This document shows, in pieces, positions 56,632 through 64,000 of a DNA stretch of 64,000 nucleotides. Each line of letters starts with the position of its first letter. Position 1 is the stretch's first letter. Made by a program: the position numbers and the translations under genes. Source of the DNA: Clarireedia homoeocarpa (Eukaryota; Ascomycota; Leotiomycetes; Helotiales; Rutstroemiaceae); contig LNKV01000028.1 in the NCBI GenBank assembly GCA_001465935.1, positions 558,001 through 622,000 of the forward strand, in the 5' to 3' direction. A model generated the notes under the pieces. That model worked only from the letters and a program-made list of their open reading frames with translations. It was not told the origin of the DNA and ran no database searches.

Positions 56632-58326
56632 TCAAGCAAACAAAGTACCATCAAAGTCTTTCCCGCTGGTTACATTTGCCACAGTATAATTCCCAAAGCA
56701 AACATAATCATAATTCGCCATCTCCGTAACATTCTTCTGACTTTCCAAAAACTTCGCCATCTCACACATTCCGTCCTTCCTTCCCTTACAGTATCCACCC
56801 CTAATGCTCTCTAGCGGCAAGATCCCATTATTCAATCTCATCCTCACAAATTTGTGTGTCGCATTCGCTGCATCATATCCATATTGGCCAGGCGAATACT
56901 GCACGCGAGCATTTTTCACCGGCTTGGGATCAGCGACTGCGCATCCTACTGTCTCAGTCATGAGGCGCGCGCCGAAGGGTGTGATGTGGGAGAGAATGAA
57001 TTTGCGGTTTGGGTCTGGTGGGTAGTCCGTGAGAGAGGGTGCCGAACGGAAATAATCCATGGACATGGCTGTGAGAGCGGAGACGATGATGTCGTCGTGC
57101 GAGAAGTCGGCGTAGAATTTTTGGTCGAGCGGAAATGTGGTGGGGTTGTTGTCTAGGGTGGAGTTTACGGAGGAGTTAGATGCGCTGATGTATTGGTGCT
57201 GTAGACGGGCGAGAACTTCCTGTACATAACCGAGACCTTGAGCCCGTCCGATAGGGTTTCCATAGCTGTAGTCGTACCAGTCTAGGGGTATATTAGTCAG
57301 GTAATGGAAATCATGGAGGGGGGAGGTACAGATCATATCGAGCGTGTTTTCGAATCCGGCCCACTCATCTTCAGTAAAAAGACCGCAGAAGTCGCTCATT
57401 CCAATGTACGCATTCTCATACGCACAGATGCTTTGCATTGCGTATGTATCATTGTAGTTGAATTTGAATCCAGCTGGAGCATATTTCTGCAACCGTGCTG
57501 TCGCATTACCTAGATATTTCGGCAGGTAGGTGTAAACATCAGAGTCTCCAATATCGTAGATTCCCGCAAGGTTATCATTAAAGCAACTGTCATAGGAGGC
57601 CAGAGTGTTATTCTCAGTTCCGCCTTCAGGAACAATAACTACTTCAAATGCGGAAGTTACATTTGAGAAAGTGGAGTCAGGTACGGTAAGGTAGCTTGTT
57701 CCAAAGAATCCCAACGCCCAGTTAATTTGGCTGTTTTGGATTCGAGACTGTGAAGTCGTACGTAGAACAGGCTTTGGTCGCGCAGTACCGTTGGGATAAT
57801 AAGGATTGTATGCGAGCTGGCCGAGAGATGCATTGTACAGTGTTCGGCCATAACGATTCCAGAATGAAACGCCCGCAGAGAATTCTGTGTTTGCGCCTAG
57901 TCCTGTGAGAAGACCCGTATCTTCCATCGTATAAGTATAGCTATTGAGGAAAGAAAGGGGTCCAGTGAAGGTTCCATTGCTTGATTTCGAAGTGAAATTC
58001 GAGATCTTCTCAGCGAATCTCTGATCATTTACACCATCATCCTCAGCAGTAGTCTGGAACCTCTGCGAGTGTCTCTGAAGAATTTGTACGGATTCCTGGC
58101 GATAATTAGTCGTAGTTGTTTTTAAGCAAGACAATAAACTTACTACTTGACAGCCATCGGGCAAACCAACATATTCTACTCCAAAGTAATCCTCGGCATT
58201 GTCAGAATAAGGTGTAATTTCGCCCCAATATTTCTGTATACGACTGATATCCGTAAGAAGTTTTTCGTCTGCCGCAGCATTCACCGCCAGCAGGGTAGAA
58301 ACAAGAGTAATGAGAGTGCCACGCAT
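56632..58326 (-). CDS. Secreted histidine acid phosphatase / phytase-like, with an in-frame intron
   Basis: Signal peptide MRGTLITLVSTLLAVNAAA, then a histidine-phosphatase fold with many Asn-X-Ser/Thr sites. I place an intron at 58096-58143 (GTAAGT...CGACTAAT...CGCCAG, 48 bases). It has no stop and keeps frame, so the whole region can also be read through as 564 residues; the spliced form is 548. Splicing joins GLPDGCQV to ESVQILQRHSQRF, aligning the catalytic RH motif with relatives. The usual RHGxRxP reads RHSQRFQ. The C-terminal HD partner is present (FSHDDIIVS). The family removes phosphate from phytate or other monoesters outside the cell at acid pH. The 134-base gap to the previous gene is short. 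Confidence 0.87.
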   Translation of the reverse strand: MRGTLITLVSTLLAVNAAADEKLLTDISRIQKYWGEITPYSDNAEDYFGVEYVGLPDGCQVVSLLSCLKTTTTNYRQESVQILQRHSQRFQTTAEDDGVNDQRFAEKISNFTSKSSNGTFTGPLSFLNSYTYTMEDTGLLTGLGANTEFSAGVSFWNRYGRTLYNASLGQLAYNPYYPNGTARPKPVLRTTSQSRIQNSQINWALGFFGTSYLTVPDSTFSNVTSAFEVVIVPEGGTENNTLASYDSCFNDNLAGIYDIGDSDVYTYLPKYLGNATARLQKYAPAGFKFNYNDTYAMQSICAYENAYIGMSDFCGLFTEDEWAGFENTLDMICTSPLHDFHYLTNIPLDWYDYSYGNPIGRAQGLGYVQEVLARLQHQYISASNSSVNSTLDNNPTTFPLDQKFYADFSHDDIIVSALTAMSMDYFRSAPSLTDYPPDPNRKFILSHITPFGARLMTETVGCAVADPKPVKNARVQYSPGQYGYDAANATHKFVRMRLNNGILPLESIRGGYCKGRKDGMCEMAKFLESQKNVTEMANYDYVCFGNYTVANVTSGKDFDGTLFA

Positions 58327-59328
58327 CTTGGTTTATACAGGATGTTGGGGATGTATGATTGAGAGTCTGGAAAATAATGAAAAACGGTAACTTATTCTTG
58401 AACTAAATCCCCTCGGTGACCTTTTAGCTCAATTCGTCCCTGGACCGCGATGCCGGCGGAGCTGTCAACGGGGAAATATCGGGACTATAAATCTGGTGGT
58501 TGGCGGGGCCGGCGTCCGATCATTCTGCAGTGCGCATATGATATGGACTGTCATGTCTTCATCCTACGCACCGGGACGAAACGGTTTTCCCGGTATTCCC
58601 AGAGATGGAAGTTGGAATTGCACAAATTTTCCCGCAGCGACAAGATGACGTGAGGTGGTGGATAAAGACGGCTTTTTAGCGTTAGCACATTCTTCGACCT
58701 CAATTCAACCACGTTGTTCGCTGATTCGTTCGTCTGTCTTTATTCGGGTCCTGCAAGTCAAATAAAATCAAGCTTTTTCCAAGCTTTTTCCGGCATGGAG
58801 AGTGACTAACTAATAGAACTACATGCTTGCATGGATAAGATTGATTTCGTGATAGAGATTGAATTTGTCTTCTTCTATCGACCGCCAACGACAGTGTGAT
58901 AATAAATACAGAACAACATACTCAAATATATACACCCGAATAAGTATAGAGAAGAGAGTAGCAACTCCACCATAGGTGGTCATAACATAACGATCGTACA
59001 AAGGTCCCGTTCATTTTTAGAAGGAGACCCCAACCCTGCGTAGCGAGTGTAACATTCATCTCAATCCCCTCCTTAAAACTTCTCTCACTCTCAACCTCTC
59101 TACCCCTCGGCAGCATGCCCAAATCCCAAACTAGGCACACAAAAAAGTAAAGGAAAGTCCTGGATAGCACCGCACGCATTGATAGCGACAGGAAGAAGCC
59201 AAAAACATATTAACCAGATCGAACACCGGTCGTGCCTTATCTACATAAAGAGCGGATGATTGAAACTGTTAGGCTAAGGTTAGTTCATGTTAGTGAAAAA
59301 AGTCGAAGGGAAAATGAGCAATCGCGAT
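58327..59328. other. Intergenic region upstream of the phosphatase
   Basis: 1 kb between two minus-strand genes. No gene is supported. No repeat of note is seen. Confidence 0.45.
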
Positions 59329-60876
59329 CTAGGACGAAGGCGGCGACGAAGACGATGATTTCCGATGACGTCGTGGAAAGAGCTTCTGACTTACTGCCAA
59401 GTACTTTCCAAAGAAACGATCAAGAACAGGAGGAAGCTTCAATGATGAGTCTTTGCTCCGTTTGGTGGCAGCAGACTCATTGAGAAGTTTCGGGTGCTTC
59501 CCGGATTCAGGATCTTGGTTCTGTGGATTTAAGTACGATGGCTGTGTGATTTCTTCTTCCGGCACCGATCGTTTGCTGTGAACATTTCCTGTTAACTGTT
59601 GATTGGCGGTGGAGGCAGTGGCTTCCTGGCCGCGAATATTGCTCTGTGCGTATGCGTTGCTACCACCGACTGCGACTATGAGTGAAGCCGGAGTAGGATC
59701 ATTCACAAAGCCACTCTGGTTGACACCTCCATTTGGGGTCACATCGTCATATGGGAAACAATATCCCAACCCATCGACATTGGCAGCATGGACAATCCTC
59801 GCGTAGTGATTTGTGATTGAATTTTGGTAGTACGAAGATACTACTTCACCATCTGGTTGTCTGGGGTTGATGAGTAGAGTTGAACGATTGAAGGCGGCAT
59901 CGAGACGAGCTCCGATGTTTAGGAGCTCGTCAGTATTGGTTGCTTGGGCTGCGAAAGCTCCTGAGGCGCCGCCAAATATATCTGCTGCAGACGGCTTTGT
60001 GAACGATCCGATGCCATTAAATGATAATAACGTGCCATCGTTCGATGTCAACCCTGTAACCGATCCCCATTGAGCTTGTGTATCAACTGTGAGAGCTGTG
60101 CTGACATAGGCTGCCCATACCGCATTCACATAGGATGTCCAATAGTTTTGAAACAATGTTGAATTGAATACAATACCCTGCGTCGGATTTAGAGCTCGAA
60201 GATTAGCACTGCCGTTCTTCACAACCAACTGATCCCAGCCGGCCCCGTCGATTGCATTCTGCGCTACTAGACCATTACAGACGGTAGTAAGCCCATCCGC
60301 AGGCAAGCCACCCACATGTTCGACTGAGCCACTCGTGCTATTGAGTGTCAGGGAGATTGGCAGGCATACAAAGTCGACATAGGTGATATTCGCATATAAC
60401 TGAGAGCTGTTGTATGTGAACTCGCAGAAATCCCAACTCTTAAAGTAGTTTGGATCGGAAGTATTGCTGACTGATGGTTCTACGAGTCCTGGGCCCGTAG
60501 TACCTTTATTGAGGAGGAATGTCAACGTGCTACCGACACAGAACCAAATCCGACCACCGGCAATGTATGGGATAGTGACGGTCGTAGTAGAGCCAGGCGA
60601 GCCAAGAGGAATCGAGCAGTTTGCTGCTAGAGCAGCCCCATTCGATGAGGGGTTTGAAGGATAGTACAAGGTAGAGCCATCGGATTCCAGAAGCACCACG
60701 GCGTTGTTGTTGTTAATGGCTAGGCCAGTGATGTATGCATAAACATTACTAGAGGAGCTCCGATTGACCAAACCTATGGTGAGAGTTCCGGATGCTGCTT
60801 CGACGGTCTTGATCTGTGGCGGGGAAAGGATATTCTCGTTTTGCTGGATCTCGATGACATCAGTGATTGTAGTCAT
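59329..60876 (-). CDS. GH64-type beta-1,3-glucanase-like protein without signal peptide
   Basis: A single frame of 515 residues. Residues about 28-410 resemble the GH64 fold: TLTIGLVNRSSSSNVYAYITGLAIN at the start of the thaumatin-like part, GGRIWFCVGSTLTF, WDFCEFTYNSSQLYANITYVDFVCLPISLTL, and GLGYCFPYDDVTPNGG near its end. No signal peptide is seen (MTTITDVIEIQQNENILSPP), though several N-glycosylation sequons are present. A C-terminal extension of about 90 residues is hydrophilic and ends in a basic helix plus Ser run (FPRRHRKSSSSSPPSS). The missing secretion signal means either a missed upstream exon, unconventional secretion, or a non-secreted relative. Confidence 0.8.
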   Translation of the reverse strand: MTTITDVIEIQQNENILSPPQIKTVEAASGTLTIGLVNRSSSSNVYAYITGLAINNNNAVVLLESDGSTLYYPSNPSSNGAALAANCSIPLGSPGSTTTVTIPYIAGGRIWFCVGSTLTFLLNKGTTGPGLVEPSVSNTSDPNYFKSWDFCEFTYNSSQLYANITYVDFVCLPISLTLNSTSGSVEHVGGLPADGLTTVCNGLVAQNAIDGAGWDQLVVKNGSANLRALNPTQGIVFNSTLFQNYWTSYVNAVWAAYVSTALTVDTQAQWGSVTGLTSNDGTLLSFNGIGSFTKPSAADIFGGASGAFAAQATNTDELLNIGARLDAAFNRSTLLINPRQPDGEVVSSYYQNSITNHYARIVHAANVDGLGYCFPYDDVTPNGGVNQSGFVNDPTPASLIVAVGGSNAYAQSNIRGQEATASTANQQLTGNVHSKRSVPEEEITQPSYLNPQNQDPESGKHPKLLNESAATKRSKDSSLKLPPVLDRFFGKYLAVSQKLFPRRHRKSSSSSPPSS

Positions 60877-63800
60877 TGCTGCGATGTTAAGGAATGTATC
60901 TGTTGCTTTTAGAGTCAGTCATTCAGCCTATAAGTCTCTATTAATATTGTCTGGGAAGCCCTTTTGTTCCAAGGGTAGAGCGTGTTGCAAATGAGTGGAT
61001 GACACAGAAAATTGTGGATGATTTGAAAGAGTGTAGATGATTGGATTTGCCGCTGTTGATGAGGTTTGGGGGGCATGACTTGAAGGTCTTGTGAACCTAT
61101 ATATGCCCTACTTCGGAGCCAGTACCTGGAAGGGCTGGGTCCGATAGAAATGACTTCAAGATGAACTTGAGGAAACGTAACGTGCAATCTGAGAGCATAG
61201 CAAGGAAGCGCTTCAGAGAACTATGATAGTGTCCCTCCATCTCCAATAATGCCACAAATTTAGGACTGCATTTTCAAAGGCTCTTTGTAAACCGTTGGTG
61301 TCTTGACAAGGGTAGTCTTCTGGCGGTGGCGGGGCTGCCACTGAACTATCATCTGCACATAACTTATGCTGAATTGACACTTAGTAGACTCACAGTAAAA
61401 AATAATCTGTTTGTTTGTGGTTCATCTCCAAGATGAATTGTACAATTATGGAAGAAACCAGATACTACTCCTGAACAAAGGTTAATTTTTTACGTGACAA
61501 GATACAGAAAAACATAACCTTTGTTATGGGCGAGGGAGAGTAGGCTTGATATGGCTGATGTGTGTAAGTGGAACAAATTTAGTCATTCGGCTAGAATGAA
61601 GCAACAAATCACAGCTAAGGATCGCTGACGGCCTTTGATTATCGATGCGGTAATTGCCCTACAACAAGCCAATGAACGAATCATTAACCCACCAATGGAG
61701 TCTATATAGATGTTGCTCTAAGCGGAGTGGTGGCTGATTGTTGCACGAGATTCACGAATGTATCCCTTCACATGCCCACAACTCTTGTCGGAACAAAACC
61801 AACCGCACACTCGACAATTCAATTCTCTTATTCATGATTACTCTCGAATGAACAGACTTTGACCTAGCGGGAAGACGCACTAGTAGTGCTGACGACGCCG
61901 AAACGTGGGGTAGCCGTATTAGCACCCAATCGATCTCCTGACCCGGTCATCAGTAAATATTCCGTGAGAAACTTTTCTGAAAATTGCACTTGCCGCTCGA
62001 AGGGTTTTCTGAGGAAGAAGAAATAACTAAAGGGCCGAATAACCACGGACTATTGTACTGAAAAGCAACAGTATCCAATTCCCGGGCCAGCCTTGAGTTT
62101 CTTTTTTTGGTAGTTGTCGGGCCATTGGATCCAATTAGACGAAATGCTTTTTCTATGCGTAATTGCTAGGCAGACTATGATGCCTTAATCACCGCTAGCT
62201 TCCACATCGTTCGCTAATCGTGAGTAGTGAACCCCTTATCTCCTTCGCCTGAGCCTTGGTGTCGAAAGCTACTTGCAACGCCACGTTGTCACCCCACGAA
62301 TTCACATGTGGTTAGTTACTGACAAAGTACCGGCGTTGCTTAGGGAAGTAGCCTGTGCCCTTGTCGCCACCTCGGATGATAAGTATTTAAATGGCTTGTT
62401 ACTTTCGACGTCGATAAGACATGTGTCGCTTTTGTATCTCTTGTAGGGCCGACACATCCACGATAACACTGCCAGTGGTTAGATTGGGGGAGAGATGCTG
62501 TTCAAAACAACCCACCAAAGGTGTTCCGTTTATCCCCTGGAGAATTTACTTGAAGGATTACTCCCGCACGAACTCCGCCTCATTGGCTAGGGCTTCGAAG
62601 AGATTGCGTGTGTGTTTTGAAAAAGACCAAGGAGGTATCTTCAAAAAGTGATAGGATCAGCAATTTTGTCTATGAAATGATGAGTTATGCAAAGCGGAGA
62701 ATCATGATTGGATGCTTGACACCTTCAGAGAGGATGACCGTCAAGGTTATCCAACAAACGCTGGCAATTGTTCGGTACTACCTGCATTGACCAGCATGAT
62801 TTTGAGACGTCCCATTTATCCTAATGCATCGTGCGGTGGGATGGTACGTATGGTAGACCACATCTGATCGAAATTCGAAGCCGGCTCAGGCAACGTTTCA
62901 ATGGAATAACTTTGCGAAGAACCATTCCATCCAAAGATAAGACTACTGAACAATCCTCTACCGCCTACATAAACTCCCTCAGCATCTCAGAGCAGGGTGA
63001 CGATCGGAAACCCGGCATACACAGACGCTTGAAGCTTGGTCAGATGTGTAACTTGGAAAAGAGACGCAGTCGTCATAGAACCCAGGAAGCGCAGATTGCG
63101 AAATTGTGCATAGCCATAAGAGAAATGTTGATGAGAATCCTGCACCCGATCAACGAATTGTTCTAATCTTGGATGTGATTCCACCGATGCTTCCACTGAA
63201 CATGTAGATAGAAGGCCAACGCCAAATTCCACCTACGGTTGGATGTCAAGAATAAGGATATAACAAGACCATTGAGCGAACGGCAGGCGGCAAGCGGCAG
63301 GCGGTAAACGACAGTTGTTTTTGCGAGTCGATATTGCAAATTGACTCTACTTCTTTTCGTTCCTCATCTTCCACGCCGAAGTATGATTGAAATCAACAGC
63401 ATAGAATACAGGTAACTTAAGCTAAGTAAATTTCCCTTCTCGAAGAATGGCCTGTACATGAGCTATCCTTCACCGCCTTATTTGTGCCACGAGCTAGACC
63501 GTTTTAGTCAACCATATGCGTCGTAAATAATGTTCCGGTTCGGATTATTGTAGCATCGCCTTCTTACCTTTCCAACAGTCCTTCCATCATCCAGCACGCA
63601 TCGACGTCGACATACGCAGACATACGCCGATATACGCACAATTGTACTTGGTGACACTGCTACATCAAATACGATCACCAAACCAGCAGTTCTTGATTTG
63701 AAAGTTGATGTGACGGTGACAGAGGAAGCCAGAAATACCCCGCCGTGGGAAGTCAAGCTTCACTGTGAATGTTATGCCACCCGCAGATGCGCATCAATAG

Positions 63801-64000
63801 ATTGTTGTTGCCAGTTGTATCAATGCGATTTGCGATTTGATTTTACCATTGTATAATTCCATTATCTGGGCTACCTGCTTTCTCACTTTCTAATCACAGA
63901 CTTCGTGGACTGAATCTGCGGACGATACCTCTCTTTTCATGGTTTGGTCCGGATCGGATCCTCGATAACGAAAAACCAAGCATCTCTCTCCAAAACGCTA
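60877..64000. other. 3.1-kb terminal region without a supportable gene
   Basis: Several frames of 60-110 codons are open but none resembles a known family or forms a spliced model. A short MITE relative lies at 61474-61525. A minus-strand frame at 62987-63232 has protein-like composition but no recognised family. Promoter and 5' UTR of the GH64 gene probably occupy the first few hundred bases. Confidence 0.45.
61474..61525 (+). mobile_element. Short MITE relative, copy C
   Basis: About 52 bases bounded by AACAAAGGTTA and its inverted counterpart TAACCTTTGTT, the same terminal core as copy B. The interior is short and does not match copies A and B, so it is either an internal deletion product or a distinct subfamily. 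Confidence 0.5.

Noticed and set aside
62987..63232. 81-codon minus-strand frame with protein-like composition
   Set aside because: No recognisable family, no plausible splice partners; not enough to call a gene.

Overview
This is a nuclear segment of a filamentous ascomycete. Genes are broken by short GT-AG introns of about 45-75 bases, many with CTAAC or CTGAC branch points. Recognisable products include a fungal opsin, an RTA1 protein, Zn2Cys6 regulators, Lcl2, Cyk3 and a Sid1-type kinase, and there is also an NLR relic. Gene content and style would fit a leotiomycete such as a Helotiales species, but that is inference. All exon joins were made by hand from splice signals, reading frame and family resemblance.

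Layout. 2.2-3.4 kb: a secreted GH128 wall glucanase. 4.4-6.1 kb: a Rad57-like recombination protein. 6.4-8.3 kb (minus) and 11.0-19.3 kb (plus): an MFS transporter and a 2630-residue nonribosomal peptide synthetase (C-A-T-C-A-T-R), divergent across 2.6 kb that holds gene debris and palindromes. The two form a minimal secondary-metabolite locus bounded by housekeeping genes. 19.8-38.0 kb: a conserved block with a Ste20/GCK kinase, the Cyk3 cytokinesis protein, mitochondrial bL27, Lcl2, a CENP-V/GFA protein, a WD40 inositol-polyphosphate 5-phosphatase, a small DUF4748-like membrane protein with a 14-base exon, and a CID-domain RNA-processing protein. 38-41 kb is gene-poor. 40.8-42.4 kb: a CASTOR-like ACT-domain protein. 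42.4-44.4 kb: simple-sequence DNA. 44.5-45.5 kb: a proton-pump-type rhodopsin.

46.4-53.1 kb is accessory. Two diverged, oppositely oriented copies of a MITE-like element lie at its edges, with a third short relative at 61.5 kb. Between them are a decayed NACHT NLR, a frameshifted unknown gene, an RTA1 membrane protein and a Zn2Cys6 regulator that needs a GC-AG intron. 53.4-60.9 kb holds an MDR oxidoreductase divergent from a second Zn2Cys6 regulator, a histidine acid phosphatase with an in-frame intron, and a GH64-type protein without a signal peptide. The last 3 kb has no gene I can support.

The most novel candidates are the two-gene NRPS locus, whose terminal reductase predicts an aldehyde, alcohol or cyclic-imine peptide, and the MITE family with its accessory interval. 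I found no CRISPR array, rRNA or tRNA gene.
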